A stretch of 64,000 nucleotides of DNA, from the NCBI RefSeq assembly GCF_002196855.1, contig NZ_NIPW01000007.1, positions 124,001 to 188,000 of the forward strand, written 5' to 3'. The translations under genes and the position numbers were made by a program. This document shows, one piece after another, positions 33,266-42,568 of the stretch (within the stretch, counting starts at the first letter, position 1; the number at the start of each line of letters is the position of its first letter). The notes beneath the pieces were generated by a model. That model made no database searches, was not told where the DNA came from, and saw nothing but the letters and a program-made list of their open reading frames with translations. This DNA comes from Haematobacter genomosp. 1 (GTDB taxonomy: Bacteria; Pseudomonadota; Alphaproteobacteria; Rhodobacterales; Rhodobacteraceae).

Positions 33266-35937
33266 TGTGAGACCTCCGGGTTCCACAGCGGCAGTTGCAT
33301 CACGATCCGGGTACCGCGACCATCCGGCTCCACCGCCTCGGCGCGGATGGTGCCGCCATGCGCCTCGACGATCCCCTTGGCAATGGCCAGACCGAGACCG
33401 GTGCCTGCCTGTGCCCCATCGCCCTGGCCCGCGCGCCAGAACATGTCAAACACCCGCTCCGCCGCGCCGGGCGGCAGCCCCGGACCATCGTCCTCCACCG
33501 TGAGGATCGCCCGCGCCCCTTCCGTCCACGCGGCGATGCGGATGGCAGCACCCTGCCCGGCATATTTGCGGGCATTGTCGAGGATGTTCACCAGCACCTG
33601 TTCGATCAGGATGGGGTCCACCTCCACCGCCGCCAGATCGGCGGGAATACGCACTGCAACCGGGTGGCCGCGAAGCGGAACGCGGAGCCGGTTGCGCGCG
33701 CTGCCCACCAGTTCGCGCAGATCGGTGGCGGCCGTCCGGGGCCGGAGCGCCCCATGGCCAAGCCGGGTCATGTCGAGCAGGTTCTGGATGTAACGGTCGA
33801 GCCGCTCACCTTCCTCCCGGATGGTGTCTACCAGCGTCTCGCGATCGTTCTCCGCCAGCCCTCTGCGCTCCAGACCCTCCGCCGCTCCCAGAATCGAGAC
33901 GAGCGGCGTTCTGAGATCATGGCTGACGGATGAGAGCAGCGACGACCGCAGACGCTCCGTTTCGCTCGCGAGCCGCGACTGCGCCAGATCGTCCGACAGG
34001 CGGATGCGTTCGAGCGCGAGCACAACCTGATCGGTCAGCGCCTCCAGAAGCCGCCGGTCTCCCGGACCGGTTTCCCGCCCGCCTGCGGGGGCTATCCCCA
34101 TGACGCCAAGCCGCCGCTCCGGCGTGGAAAGCGGCAGGAAAAGCCAGCGGGAGGCGGGCAGCGTCGCCGAACCCCGCCCCGCGGGCTCACCATGATCGAA
34201 GGCGTAGCGCGCGGCGGAAAGCTCCCGCGCGCCCAGATGATCCTCCGGCGGAAAGGCGCCCGCCACTGCTAGCCCTCCGGTGTCATCGGCCAGGAGCAGG
34301 ATCGTCTCCGCCTCCAGCACCCGCGCCACGTGGCTGACCGCCGCCCAGACGACATCATCGAAGGAGGCGGCGGAGGCGGCCTTGCGGGAGAAATCGTAGA
34401 GCTTGCGCGTCCGGTCCGCGATAGCCCGCTGCGCAATGGCGCGCGCCCGAAGGCGGGCGGCAAGATTGCCCGTCAGCACCGAAGCGATGAGGAACAGCAG
34501 GAGCGTCAGAAACTGACCCCGATCCCAGATATGCAGGGTGAAGTAGGGCCGCGTGAAGAAGAAGTCATAGACCCCGAAGCTCAGCGCCGCCGTCACGATG
34601 GCGGGCCAGCGCCCGAACCGCGCCGCGACCGCCACCACCGCCGTCATGTAGATGAGCGGGAGGCTCAGCACCGGCACCCAGCGATCCGCCCCGAGCGCGA
34701 TGACGGTCGCCGCCCCCACACCAAGGAGCGCGACAGCCCCCATGCGCGCCGCCTCGGGCGGATCCATGCGGAGCCTCCTTCGGTCAGGCCGCGCCCCCTC
34801 CGCATCGGCGACCAGCGTTATCTCGAATCCCGTTGCCGCACGGAGCAGCGCCGAGACCGTCGCCTCCCCGGGCCGCGCGAAAAGACGCCCCATCCCCGCC
34901 CGCTTTCCCGGACGCGGCAGGACAATGCGCCGGACGTTGTTGCGCTCCGCAAAATCGAGCACCTCCGCGGCGCCGGATCCGTCCACCTGAAGGACCGACA
35001 CGTCCGCCCCCAGCCGCTCCGCCAGCCGCAGGGCCGCTGCCCCCTCCCGGCCGGGCGCGCGCGCCTCCTCCCGCAGGCTGATCAGCCCCAGCGCCAGCCA
35101 CTCCGCCCGCGCCCGGTCGGCGGAGCGCTTCGCGGTGCGGATCGCGTCCCGCCCGTCCGCCCCTTCCGGCAGGACGACGAGAATACGGTCCTGCGCGGGC
35201 CACGGCCCGGTGATCGCGTTGGCCGCCATGTGCTGGCGAAGCTCCGCATCCACCCGGTCCGCAGCCGTGCGCATGGCAAGCTCGCGCAGCGCGGTAAGGT
35301 TGCCCTTGGCAAAGAAATTGCCGACGGCGCGCGCCGCCTGATCCGGCACATAGACCTTGCCCGCCCTCAGCCGTTCGATCAGCTCGTCAGGCGGCAGATC
35401 GACCAGCTCGATCTCATCCGCTTGCGCCAGCACCTGATCCGGCACCGTCTCCCGCACCCGGATGCCAGTGATGCGGGCGACGGTGTCGTTCAGCGTCTCC
35501 ACATGCTGGACGTTCATGGTGGTATAGACGTCGATCCCCGCCGCCAGCACGTCCTGCACATCCTGCCAGCGTTTCTCATGCCGCCCGCCGGACAGGTTGG
35601 AATGGGCAAGCTCGTCTATCAGCGCGAGACCGGGGCGCCGTTCGATCAGGGCATCGACATCCATTTCCTGCAGGATGCGCCCGCCGTGGAGGACGGGGCG
35701 GCGGGGCAGTACCTCCAGCCCGCGCAGCATGGCCTCCGTCTCCCCGCGCCCATGGGTCTCCACGACGGCGACCAGCACACGAACGCCTTCGGCCGCGCGG
35801 TTCCGCGCGGCCTCCAGCATGGCATAGGTCTTGCCCACTCCCGGCGCGGCACCAAGGAAGATCTTGAGCCTGCCCCGCCCCTCGCGTCGGGCCTCGGTCA
35901 GCAGGGCTTCGGGTTCGGGCCGCGGCGTATCGGGCAT
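33262..35937 (-). CDS. kdpD: KdpD potassium-sensing histidine kinase
   Basis: 891-aa inner-membrane sensor kinase, nearly the same length as E. coli KdpD (894). The N-terminal KdpD domain carries Walker A GAAPGVGKT (29-37) and LIDELAHSN; a USP-like domain follows (ILVVLPEGADGRDAI to LPRPGKRAGMGRLF). Four transmembrane helices lie at ~400-495, then a GAF-like region, the H-box SSVSHDLRTPLVSILG, the N-box NILDNARKYA, and the G-boxes DDGPGLPP and GTGLGLAIAKGIVEAHGG. An ATG at 35937 after GAGGAGAG is preferred over a TTG at 35949 that would overlap kdpC. It responds to low external K+ and phosphorylates KdpE. Confidence 0.95.
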   Translation of the reverse strand: MPDTPRPEPEALLTEARREGRGRLKIFLGAAPGVGKTYAMLEAARNRAAEGVRVLVAVVETHGRGETEAMLRGLEVLPRRPVLHGGRILQEMDVDALIERRPGLALIDELAHSNLSGGRHEKRWQDVQDVLAAGIDVYTTMNVQHVETLNDTVARITGIRVRETVPDQVLAQADEIELVDLPPDELIERLRAGKVYVPDQAARAVGNFFAKGNLTALRELAMRTAADRVDAELRQHMAANAITGPWPAQDRILVVLPEGADGRDAIRTAKRSADRARAEWLALGLISLREEARAPGREGAAALRLAERLGADVSVLQVDGSGAAEVLDFAERNNVRRIVLPRPGKRAGMGRLFARPGEATVSALLRAATGFEITLVADAEGARPDRRRLRMDPPEAARMGAVALLGVGAATVIALGADRWVPVLSLPLIYMTAVVAVAARFGRWPAIVTAALSFGVYDFFFTRPYFTLHIWDRGQFLTLLLFLIASVLTGNLAARLRARAIAQRAIADRTRKLYDFSRKAASAASFDDVVWAAVSHVARVLEAETILLLADDTGGLAVAGAFPPEDHLGARELSAARYAFDHGEPAGRGSATLPASRWLFLPLSTPERRLGVMGIAPAGGRETGPGDRRLLEALTDQVVLALERIRLSDDLAQSRLASETERLRSSLLSSVSHDLRTPLVSILGAAEGLERRGLAENDRETLVDTIREEGERLDRYIQNLLDMTRLGHGALRPRTAATDLRELVGSARNRLRVPLRGHPVAVRIPADLAAVEVDPILIEQVLVNILDNARKYAGQGAAIRIAAWTEGARAILTVEDDGPGLPPGAAERVFDMFWRAGQGDGAQAGTGLGLAIAKGIVEAHGGTIRAEAVEPDGRGTRIVMQLPLWNPEVSQ

Positions 35938-35945
35938 CGCTCTCC

Positions 35946-36524
35946 TCAACTGCCGGCAGCAGGCGCTATCCGGGCCACCGCGTCAAGGTCGAGGTTGACC
36001 AGGAGGACATTGACCCGCCGCTCCCCATAAAGGCCGAGCCAGCGTCCCTCCGTCCGGGCGGCGACGATGCGCAGCACCTCGCCTTCCGACATGCCCCGCG
36101 CCGCGGCGATGCGGCGCGCCTGACCCCGGGCATTCTCCGGCGAGACATGCGGATCCAGCCCAGAGCCGGAGGCGGTCAGCGCATCGGCTGGCGCCGGGGT
36201 GCCGTTCGCCGCCTCCCACGCCGCCCGCCGGGCCGCGACCTGCTCCGCCAGCAGGGCGGAGGTCGGTCCGAGGTTGGAAGCGCCGCTCGGCATCGTCGCA
36301 TGATCCACGGCGGAGGGCCGGGGGTGAAGATAGCCCGGATCGCTGAACGCCTGCGCGATGAGCGGCGAACCGACGGCCCGGCCATCCTGCAGGATCACGC
36401 TGCCCGCCGCACCCGACGGGTTGAGCACACCGCCGAGCCCCGTCACCGCCAGCGGATAGGCAATCCCGGTGAGCGCCGTCATGGCAAGAGTCATGGCCAG
36501 GGCCGGTCGAACAAGGGTAAACAT
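35946..36524 (-). CDS. kdpC: KdpC subunit of the K+-transporting ATPase
   Basis: 192-aa membrane-anchored subunit. One N-terminal transmembrane helix (ALAMTLAMTALTGIAYPLAVTG) is followed by a periplasmic domain: GSPLIAQAFSDPGYLHPRPSA, SGASNLGPTSALL, LTASGSGLDPHVSPENARGQARRIAAARG, and VNVLLVNLDLD at the end. These match KdpC (E. coli 190 aa). It is 14 bases from kdpB with a GGAGGA ribosome-binding site. KdpC stabilises the KdpFABC complex and raises its ATP affinity. Confidence 0.95.
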   Translation of the reverse strand: MFTLVRPALAMTLAMTALTGIAYPLAVTGLGGVLNPSGAAGSVILQDGRAVGSPLIAQAFSDPGYLHPRPSAVDHATMPSGASNLGPTSALLAEQVAARRAAWEAANGTPAPADALTASGSGLDPHVSPENARGQARRIAAARGMSEGEVLRIVAARTEGRWLGLYGERRVNVLLVNLDLDAVARIAPAAGS

Positions 36525-36538
36525 CTGTCAATCCTCCG

Positions 36539-38551
36539 TTAAGCAAGGCCAAGCGCGGCGACGGCCATGTCGATGGCCTTGATCCCGACAAATGGCACGA
36601 CAAGCCCGCCCAACCCGTAGAGCGCGAGGTTGCGGCGGAGCAGTGCCGCAGCGCTCGCAGGCACATACTTCACGCCGCGCAGCGCGAGCGGAATCAGCGC
36701 CACAAGGATCAGCGCGTTGAATATCACCGCTGACAGGATGGCACTCCTCGGGCTGGCCAGACCCATGACGTTGAGCACCGCCAGCCCCGGATAGGCCGCG
36801 ACGAACATCGCGGGCAGGATGGCGAAATACTTCGCCACGTCGTTCGCGATGGAGAAGGTCGTCAGCGCCCCCCGGCTGATGAGCAGCTGCTTGCCCACCA
36901 TCACCACCTCGATGAGCTTGGTCGGATCGCTGTCGAGGTCGATCAGGTTCGCGGCCTCCTTGGCGGCGGGCGTGCCGGAATTCATCGCGACCCCCACATC
37001 CGCCTGCGCCAGCGCGGGCGCATCGTTGGAGCCGTCGCCGCACATGGCGACGAGCCGCCCGCCCGCCTGCTCCTTGCGGATGTAGTCGAGCTTCATCTCC
37101 GGCGTGGCTTCGGCGAGGAAGTCGTCCACCCCCGCCTCCGCGGCGATGGCGGCGGCCGTCAGCGGGTTGTCCCCGGTGATCATCACCGTGCGGATACCCA
37201 TGGCGCGGAGTTCGGCGAACCGCTCCCTGACGCCGGGCTTGATCACGTCCTTGAGGTGAATCGCGCCGAGGATCCGCGCCCCGTCCGCGACCAGCAGCGG
37301 CGTGCCGCCGCTTCGCGCGATCTCCTCCACCCGCGCTCTCAACGCCGGGTCCGCCGCGATACCCGAGAACCGTTCCACCGCATCGACCGCGCCCTTGCGG
37401 AGCGTCCGTCCCGGCAGATCGACGCCCGACAACCGCGTCTGCGCGGAAAAGGCGACCGCCTCTCCCCCCTGCGGTGCCAGCCCGGCCACCCGCTTCCGCG
37501 CGAGATCGACGACCGACTTGCCCTCCGGTGTGTCGTCGGCGGAGGAGGCGAGGAATGCCGCCTCCGCCAGTTCCGCCTCCGTCACGCCCCGCGCCGGAAT
37601 GAACGCATCCGCCATCCGGTTGCCGAAGGTGATCGTGCCGGTCTTGTCAAGCAGCAGCGTGTCCACATCGCCCGCCGCCTCCACCGCGCGGCCCGACTTG
37701 GCGATGACATTCGCACGCACCAGCCGGTCCATGCCCGCAATACCGATGGCGGAGACCAGCCCGCCGATCGTCGTCGGGATAAGCGTCACGAACAGCGCCG
37801 CCAGCGTGATGACCGGGATGACGATGCCCGAATAGCGCGCGAACGGCTCCAGCGTGACGACGACGAGCAGGAAGATCAGCGTCAGCCCGGCGAGCAGGAT
37901 GTTCAGCGCGATCTCGTTCGGTGTCCGCTGCCGCTCCGCCCCCTCCACCAGCGCGATCATCCGGTCGAGAAAGCTCTTGCCCGGCTCCGCCGTGATGCGG
38001 AGCACAAGCTCATCCGACACGATCCGCGTGCCCCCGGTGACGGAGGAGCGGTCGCCGCCGGACTCGCGGATCACCGGCGCACTCTCTCCGGTGATGGCGC
38101 TTTCATCGACGGAGGCCACACCGCGCACCACCTCCGCATCGGTGGGGATCAGGTCGCCCGCGCGGACGAGCACCAGCTGACCGGCGCGGAGGCTGGCGGA
38201 CGGCACCTCGCGGGGCGCGGGGTCATCCTCGCGCGTCAGCAGCTTCACCATCGTCTCCGCCTTGGTGGCCCGCAGCGCATCCGCCCGCGCCCGGCCCCTG
38301 CCCTCGGCCAGCGCCTCGGCGAAGTTGGCAAACAGCACGCAGAGCCAGAGCCAGAAGGCGATCTGAAGGCTCACCCCCGCCCCCGCCGCGCCCGAGATGA
38401 GGTCGCGCAGCGCCAGAACGGTGGTCAGCAGCGCCGTGACCGCCGTGGTAAAGATCACCGCATTGCCCATCAAGGCGCGGGGATCGAGTTTCAGGAAGGC
38501 AGCCCTCAGCGCCGCCCTGTAAAGGCCGCTCTGGCCCGTTGCCGTGGACAT
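36539..38551 (-). CDS. kdpB: KdpB catalytic P-type ATPase subunit
   Basis: 670-aa P-type ATPase (E. coli 682 aa). Phosphorylated Asp302 lies in DKTGT. The actuator motif is TGES, with Ser157 at the position of the inhibitory phosphoserine Ser162 of E. coli. The P-domain hinge is [19 protein letters not shown], with [31 protein letters not shown] before it. It hydrolyses ATP to drive K+ uptake through KdpA. It is separated from kdpA by 54 bases that contain a strong hairpin. Confidence 0.96.
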   Translation of the reverse strand: MSTATGQSGLYRAALRAAFLKLDPRALMGNAVIFTTAVTALLTTVLALRDLISGAAGAGVSLQIAFWLWLCVLFANFAEALAEGRGRARADALRATKAETMVKLLTREDDPAPREVPSASLRAGQLVLVRAGDLIPTDAEVVRGVASVDESAITGESAPVIRESGGDRSSVTGGTRIVSDELVLRITAEPGKSFLDRMIALVEGAERQRTPNEIALNILLAGLTLIFLLVVVTLEPFARYSGIVIPVITLAALFVTLIPTTIGGLVSAIGIAGMDRLVRANVIAKSGRAVEAAGDVDTLLLDKTGTITFGNRMADAFIPARGVTEAELAEAAFLASSADDTPEGKSVVDLARKRVAGLAPQGGEAVAFSAQTRLSGVDLPGRTLRKGAVDAVERFSGIAADPALRARVEEIARSGGTPLLVADGARILGAIHLKDVIKPGVRERFAELRAMGIRTVMITGDNPLTAAAIAAEAGVDDFLAEATPEMKLDYIRKEQAGGRLVAMCGDGSNDAPALAQADVGVAMNSGTPAAKEAANLIDLDSDPTKLIEVVMVGKQLLISRGALTTFSIANDVAKYFAILPAMFVAAYPGLAVLNVMGLASPRSAILSAVIFNALILVALIPLALRGVKYVPASAAALLRRNLALYGLGGLVVPFVGIKAIDMAVAALGLA

Positions 38552-38576
38552 GTCCGTCGTCCTTATTGGGAGAGAA

Positions 38577-38600
38577 ACGACCCCGGCCCGCCGGGGTCGT
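38577..38600 (-). terminator. Intercistronic hairpin between kdpA and kdpB
   Basis: Perfect ten-base stem ACGACCCCGG/CCGGGGTCGT with a four-base loop, in the 54-base kdpA-kdpB gap and only ~25 bases upstream of the kdpB start. There is no T tract on the minus strand. It may protect the upstream mRNA or dampen read-through or translation to set subunit ratios. A full stop is unlikely because kdpB needs to be co-expressed. Confidence 0.5.
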
Positions 38601-38605
38601 GAAGC

Positions 38606-40288
38606 TCAGAACGTCTGCCCGGCGATCAACGCCGTCTGTTCCGCGATGGGGCCAAGCGCCAGCACCGGGAAGAAAGTCAGCGCGCCGAGGATGGTCACGG
38701 TCAGCACGAGAAGCGTGACGAACAGCGGTCCATGCGTGGGAAAGGTGCCCGCCGTGACGGGGGCGGGTTGCTTTTCCGCCAGCGACCCCGCGATGGCCAG
38801 CATCGGCACGATGATCGCATAGCGCCCCAGGAGCATGAGCAGGCCGAGCGCCGTCGTCTGCCATTGGGTCGCCGCCCCCCAGCCCGCGAAGGCCGAGCCG
38901 TTGTTGCCCACGGCCGAGGAATAGGCATAGAGGATTTCCGACAGCCCGTGTGGTCCCGCGTCCTGCACGGAGGCGAGTGCCGCCGGAACGCTGGCAGAGA
39001 TCGCGCCGCCGACCAGAATTCCCAGCGGCATGGAGAGGAAGGCCAGCATCGCCAGCGTCACCTCGCGCCCCTCGATCTTCCGGCCGAGGTATTCGGGCGT
39101 GCGCCCGACCATCAGCCCCGCCAGAAACACCGCCAGCACCACGTAGAGCAGCATCCCGTAAAGACCCGCGCCCACACCGCCGAAGATCACCTCGCCGATG
39201 GCCATGTTGACGATCGGCACAAGCCCGGAGAGCGGCATGAAACTGTCATGCATCGCGTTGACCGAGCCGTTGGAGGCCGCCGTCGTCACCTCTGCCCAGA
39301 GCGCCGAAAGCCCCGCGCCGAAGCGCAGCTCCTTGCCTTCCAGGTTGCCCGCCCCCGTCAGCGCGCTGCCCGCCGTCTCGCCCCACCAGATCACGGCGAG
39401 GCCCACGAGGAACATCACCCCCATGGCGGCAAAGATCGCCCAGCCCTGACGCGGATCCTTTGCCATGCGGCCGAAGAAGAAGCAGAAGGCCACCGGCAGC
39501 AGCAGGATCGCCCAGCATTCCAGCATGTTGGTCAGGATCGTCGGGTTTTCCAGCGGATGCGCGGAGTTGACCCCGAAGAAACCGCCGCCATTGGTGCCAA
39601 GCTGCTTGATCGCGATCTGCGAGGCCGCGGGTCCAAGGGGGATCACCTGCTCCGCGCCTTCCAGGGTGGTGACATGCGTGGCCGTCTCCAGCGTCTGCGG
39701 CACGCCCTGCATCGCAAGGATCAGCGCCACGACGAGCGACAGCGGCAGCAGGATGTAGAGCACCGAGCGGGTCATGTCCGTCCAGAAGTTGCCGAGCGCT
39801 CCGCCCTTCGGCCCGGTGAAGCCGCGGATCACGGCCACCCCCACCGCCATGCCCGTCGCGGCGGAGGTGAAGTTCTGCACCGTCAGCCCCGCCATCTGGC
39901 TGAAGTTGGAAAGCTGGGCCTCGCCCGAATAGGCCTGCCAGTTGGTATTGGTGACGAAGCTCACCGCCGTGTTGAAGGCAAGGTCCGCCGACATGCCCAC
40001 GACCCCGCCGGGGTTCAGCGGCAGCCAGAATTGTAGCCGCAGGATGGCATAGAGCAGGAGCAGCCCCAGCAGGTTGAAGGCCAGCACCGCCATGGCGTAG
40101 CCGCGCCAGCCCTGCCGCGTCTCCTCCCTGATTCCGGCGAGCCGGTAGAAGCCACGCTCCACCGGGGCCAGCAGCGGGGAGAGGAAGGTGCGCTCTCCTG
40201 CATAGACGCGGGCCATGACAATCGCCATGAGCCACCCTCCCAGCGTGAGCGCGGCGCAGAACAGGACGTATCCGATGATATCGTGCAT
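38606..40288 (-). CDS. kdpA: KdpA potassium channel-like subunit
   Basis: 560-aa polytopic membrane protein (E. coli 557), a member of the superfamily of K+ transporters with four pseudo-repeats. Selectivity-filter regions are visible as [30 protein letters not shown] and [37 protein letters not shown] is also typical. The ATG at 40288 begins [11 protein letters not shown]; the upstream extension was rejected because it overlaps kdpF. kdpF ends 10 bases upstream. KdpA selects and binds K+ and passes it to KdpB. Confidence 0.96.
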   Translation of the reverse strand: MHDIIGYVLFCAALTLGGWLMAIVMARVYAGERTFLSPLLAPVERGFYRLAGIREETRQGWRGYAMAVLAFNLLGLLLLYAILRLQFWLPLNPGGVVGMSADLAFNTAVSFVTNTNWQAYSGEAQLSNFSQMAGLTVQNFTSAATGMAVGVAVIRGFTGPKGGALGNFWTDMTRSVLYILLPLSLVVALILAMQGVPQTLETATHVTTLEGAEQVIPLGPAASQIAIKQLGTNGGGFFGVNSAHPLENPTILTNMLECWAILLLPVAFCFFFGRMAKDPRQGWAIFAAMGVMFLVGLAVIWWGETAGSALTGAGNLEGKELRFGAGLSALWAEVTTAASNGSVNAMHDSFMPLSGLVPIVNMAIGEVIFGGVGAGLYGMLLYVVLAVFLAGLMVGRTPEYLGRKIEGREVTLAMLAFLSMPLGILVGGAISASVPAALASVQDAGPHGLSEILYAYSSAVGNNGSAFAGWGAATQWQTTALGLLMLLGRYAIIVPMLAIAGSLAEKQPAPVTAGTFPTHGPLFVTLLVLTVTILGALTFFPVLALGPIAEQTALIAGQTF

Positions 40289-40298
40289 CTCCGCCCCC

Positions 40299-40385
40299 TC
40301 AGAACCGGCCTGGTCGCAAGAGAGCGAGCAACAGGAAGCAGAATATCCCCGCCGCAACGGCGAGGCCAAGGATCAGGTCGAACAT
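40299..40385 (-). CDS. kdpF: KdpF small membrane subunit
   Basis: 28-residue single-helix peptide, [13 protein letters not shown] then [15 protein letters not shown]. The size, one transmembrane helix, positively charged RPGRF end and position directly before kdpA match KdpF (29 aa in E. coli). KdpF binds between KdpA and KdpB and stabilises the complex like a lipid. It starts 8 bases after the stop of another 27-codon small gene. Confidence 0.9.
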   Translation of the reverse strand: MFDLILGLAVAAGIFCFLLLALLRPGRF

Positions 40386-40393
40386 CCAGCGCC

Positions 40394-40477
40394 TCACAAC
40401 CGGTCGATGAGACGCACCGCACCGGCAAATGAGGCGAGGGCGCCAATGCCGAGGGTGAGGTAAATCAGGTCTGCCAT
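40394..40477 (-). CDS. 27-codon hydrophobic peptide leading the kdp operon
   Basis: ATG at 40477, with GGGAG eight bases upstream, opens a 27-residue frame: MADLIYLTLGIGALA then SFAGAVRLIDRL. It has one hydrophobic helix and a charged C-terminus and stops 8 bases before kdpF. It is not KdpF itself, which follows intact. A good ribosome-binding site, operon position and transmembrane character argue that it is translated. It could be an accessory subunit or a leader peptide. The translation was made by hand from the sequence; homology was not testable. Confidence 0.65.
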   Translation of the reverse strand: MADLIYLTLGIGALASFAGAVRLIDRL

Positions 40478-40556
40478 AGCAGTTCTCCCGCAGGTTTCCT
40501 GCGAGAGATGTGCGGCTGAAGCCCGTCAAGCGGCTATGGGAGAATGGGTGGTTTCG

Positions 40557-40573
40557 CGTAAAGACGGCGTAAA
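40557..40573 (-). promoter_or_regulatory. Predicted KdpE-binding box
   Basis: On the minus strand the sequence reads TTTACG-CCGTC-TTTACG, two direct repeats with a 5-base spacer, the arrangement described for KdpE sites (TTTAxA-N5-TTTAxA). It lies 80 bases before the leader-peptide start. The second copy can serve as a -35 (TTTACG) with CCATAG 17 bases downstream as a weak -10, as expected for an activator-dependent promoter. Confidence 0.6.
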
Positions 40574-40721
40574 CGCGATACCGGCTCCGTGTGCAGGGGG
40601 CTCCACCCGCGCCACGGCGTGGGTCCGGTCGCCGCTCGTGGTTCCGCATCGGGGGAGCCGGTCCCCTCCCCCGCCGTCCCGTGTCGGGGGTCCGCAGCGA
40701 ACCGCCGCCTCGGCGGCCTTG

Positions 40722-40793
40722 GCAGGCTGCCGAAAAGGCTTCCGGATCGGCATTGGCGCGAAGACAATCTGCCGAAATCCAGCCGGAAATCGG
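40722..40793 (-). repeat. Dispersed repeat, copy A
   Basis: Minus-strand ATTTCCGGCTGGATTTCG then GCAGATTG at one end, and AAGCCTTTT and GCAGCCTG at the other, with a variable centre. Both ends match copy B near 61.14-61.22 kb (only one mismatch over the first 26 bases). It lies in an intergenic gap. Possibly a small non-autonomous mobile element or the remnant end of one; no transposase is nearby. Confidence 0.6.
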
Positions 40794-41032
40794 CACGTTC
40801 CGGCTGAGGCTGTGTCACGACGCGGTTCCGGCCCTGGGGGTTTCAACTCCCTACAGTAGCACTTGCATCCACATCCACGCGCGATGGCCATTTTCTGGCC
40901 TGACGGGGGACTTTTATTCTACACCACTGCCATGGTGGCGAGTGTTGACACACCCTCGGCTCCTTCCGGGGCCGATTTCCAGAGCATGATGCTTCGGAGC
41001 TGTTTCCAGCCACCTCTCCGGGCGAAGCCCCG

Positions 41033-41716
41033 CTACGTCCGCCCCGCCCGCCAGGCCGCGAGCGACGGGGTGGCAAGGTCGAATGTCTCGCCCGAGCGGC
41101 AGTAGCCATGCCCGCCCATCCGGCCAAGCGCATCCAGCCCCACCGGATCGACATGCAGCCGCTCGTTCACGAGGGAGGAGCGGATGTGCAGCGCCACGAC
41201 CTCTCCCAGCACGATGGCGCGGGATGGCCCGATCTCCAGCGTGATGTGGCGGCGACACTCCAGCGCAGCGGGGGCTTCGGCGATGAACGGGCTTTTGACA
41301 TGCGTGCCCGGAAGCACCGTCAGCCCCGCCGCGGCCACCTCATCCTCGCCCGTGGGAAAGGCGACGGCGGTGGTGTTCATCGTCTCCAGATTGGCGAAAT
41401 CCACGATGTTCACCGTGAACTCCCCGGTCAGCCGGATATTGCGGGCCGTATCCTTCTGGCTCAGGTCGTCATGGTTCTCCACCCCGATGGCAAGGATGGC
41501 CGGATCGGCGGAGAGGACGTTGAAGAAGCTGAAGGGCGCGGCATTCACCCTTCCTTCCGGATCGACCGTGGTCACCCAGGCGATGGGGCGCGGCACCACC
41601 GTGCCGATCAGCAGCTTGTAGCGCTCCTTCGGAGAAAGCGCGGCAAAGTCAAAGCGCTTGAACGCATCCGTACCGGCAGATGTCTCAGGCGACGTGTCGG
41701 AAGTCATACAGTCCAT
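41033..41716 (-). CDS. Flavin reductase domain protein
   Basis: 227-aa flavoprotein of the flavin-reductase-like (FMN-binding split barrel) family. Motifs: YKLLIGTVVPRPIAWVTTVDPEGRVNAAPFSFFNVLSADPA, the typical FMN-binding opening, ARNIRLTGEFTVNIVDF, and HITLEIGPSRAIVLGEVVALHI. It could provide reduced flavin to a monooxygenase or be a stand-alone flavoprotein oxidoreductase. It starts 3 bases after the GntR-family gene and is co-transcribed with it, divergent from the peptide-type ABC/amidohydrolase operon. It is the only flavin-reductase-like gene in the window. ATG 41716 is preferred; 41707 is possible. Confidence 0.84.
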   Translation of the reverse strand: MDCMTSDTSPETSAGTDAFKRFDFAALSPKERYKLLIGTVVPRPIAWVTTVDPEGRVNAAPFSFFNVLSADPAILAIGVENHDDLSQKDTARNIRLTGEFTVNIVDFANLETMNTTAVAFPTGEDEVAAAGLTVLPGTHVKSPFIAEAPAALECRRHITLEIGPSRAIVLGEVVALHIRSSLVNERLHVDPVGLDALGRMGGHGYCRSGETFDLATPSLAAWRAGRT

Positions 41717-41719
41717 TTC

Positions 41720-42406
41720 CTACTCCGGGGCTTCGGCATAGCGGCTCAGGATCGCCGCGATATCGGCGACCTCATCGGTATCGACGCGGGCGCGATCCTC
41801 AACTGCATGCAAATGTGCGTCCATGATCCGCACGGCGGTCTCCCGATCCTGCACGCGCAGGGCGTCGATCAGGCGGACATGTTCCTCGATCCCGCATTCC
41901 GCCGAATGGGGCCGCCCGAAGCGGGCGAGGATCAGCGATGAGCGGGACACGACGGTATTGACGAAGTCGATGAGCAGACGGGACCCTGTCAGTTCGGCAA
42001 GAAGGATGTGGAACTCCCCCGACAGCCGGATGGAGCGGGGAGACGAGGCGCGGACCGCCCGCGCCTCCTCCCGCACATGGCTGGTCAGCGCGTCGATAGC
42101 ATCCTTCGACATGCGGGTGCAGAGCCGGTCGATCACCTCCCGCTCCAGACAGCGGCGGAGGGCAAAGACCTCCTCCGCTTCCTCATAGGTCGGCATGGCG
42201 ACGGACGCGCCACGATTGGGCTTCATGTCCACGATCCCCTCCGCCGCGAGCCGCATGAGCGCGTTCCGGGCCGAGGTCCGGCTCACCCCGAACGTCTCGC
42301 CGATCTGGTCTTCCGGCAGTTTCACGCCGGGTTTCAGCGCCTGCTCCAGGATTGCCCGCCGCAGGGAGGCGTAGATCGCATCGCTGCGGCTATGGCTGGT
42401 CGACAT
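41720..42406 (-). CDS. GntR-family (FCD domain) transcription regulator
   Basis: 228-aa regulator. The N-terminal winged helix reads SDAIYASLRRAILEQALKPGVKLPEDQIGETFGVSRTSARNALMRLAAEGIV. The C-terminal FCD ligand/metal-binding domain has EVFALRRCLEREVIDRLC, SGEFHILLAELTGSRLL and EEHVRLIDALRVQDRETAVRIMDAHL, whose His and Asp residues form the usual metal site. The chosen ATG at 42406 begins at the HTH domain; in-frame ATGs at 42430 and 42448 exist, and none has a clear Shine-Dalgarno. It is divergent from the ABC/amidohydrolase operon, with repeated GTATGC motifs in between that are probable operators. Confidence 0.86.
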   Translation of the reverse strand: MSTSHSRSDAIYASLRRAILEQALKPGVKLPEDQIGETFGVSRTSARNALMRLAAEGIVDMKPNRGASVAMPTYEEAEEVFALRRCLEREVIDRLCTRMSKDAIDALTSHVREEARAVRASSPRSIRLSGEFHILLAELTGSRLLIDFVNTVVSRSSLILARFGRPHSAECGIEEHVRLIDALRVQDRETAVRIMDAHLHAVEDRARVDTDEVADIAAILSRYAEAPE

Positions 42407-42423
42407 TTTGAATCCAGGAGTTG

Positions 42424-42524
42424 TTTGCATACTCACGGTATGGCGCATGAATTGTTATGTCAATTATGGATACATTAATTTCTTGCTATTGTATGCAATT
42501 TGTAAAATTATCTTCGCATACATG
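42424..42524. promoter_or_regulatory. Divergent promoter with repeated GTATGC/GCATAC operators
   Basis: The AT-rich gap between the GntR gene and the binding-protein gene carries three related motifs: TTTGCATAC at 42424-42432, the dyad ATTGTATGCAAT at 42488-42499, and CGCATACATG at 42515-42524. FCD-type GntR regulators typically bind short dyads such as TTGTATxCAA, so these are likely sites for autoregulation and for control of the divergent operon. Confidence 0.55.
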
Positions 42525-42568
42525 AGAAGCGTAGAATCGCTCGATTCACTCAGGGAGTTCGTTGCGAC

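Larger units (their letters stand above)
40478..41032. other. kdp promoter region and spacer to the flavin reductase gene
   Basis: About 555 bases without a gene. The part nearest kdp contains the KdpE-like box (40557-40573) and a small GCAGG-TTT-CCTGC hairpin at 40490-40502 near the leader peptide's ribosome-binding site. At 40722-40793 there is one copy of a dispersed repeat found again near 61.1 kb. Short open frames on both strands have no domain content. Confidence 0.55.

Noticed and set aside
34330-36030. 566-codon plus-strand open frame opposite kdpD/kdpC
   Set aside because: Shadow of kdpD; no recognisable protein features.
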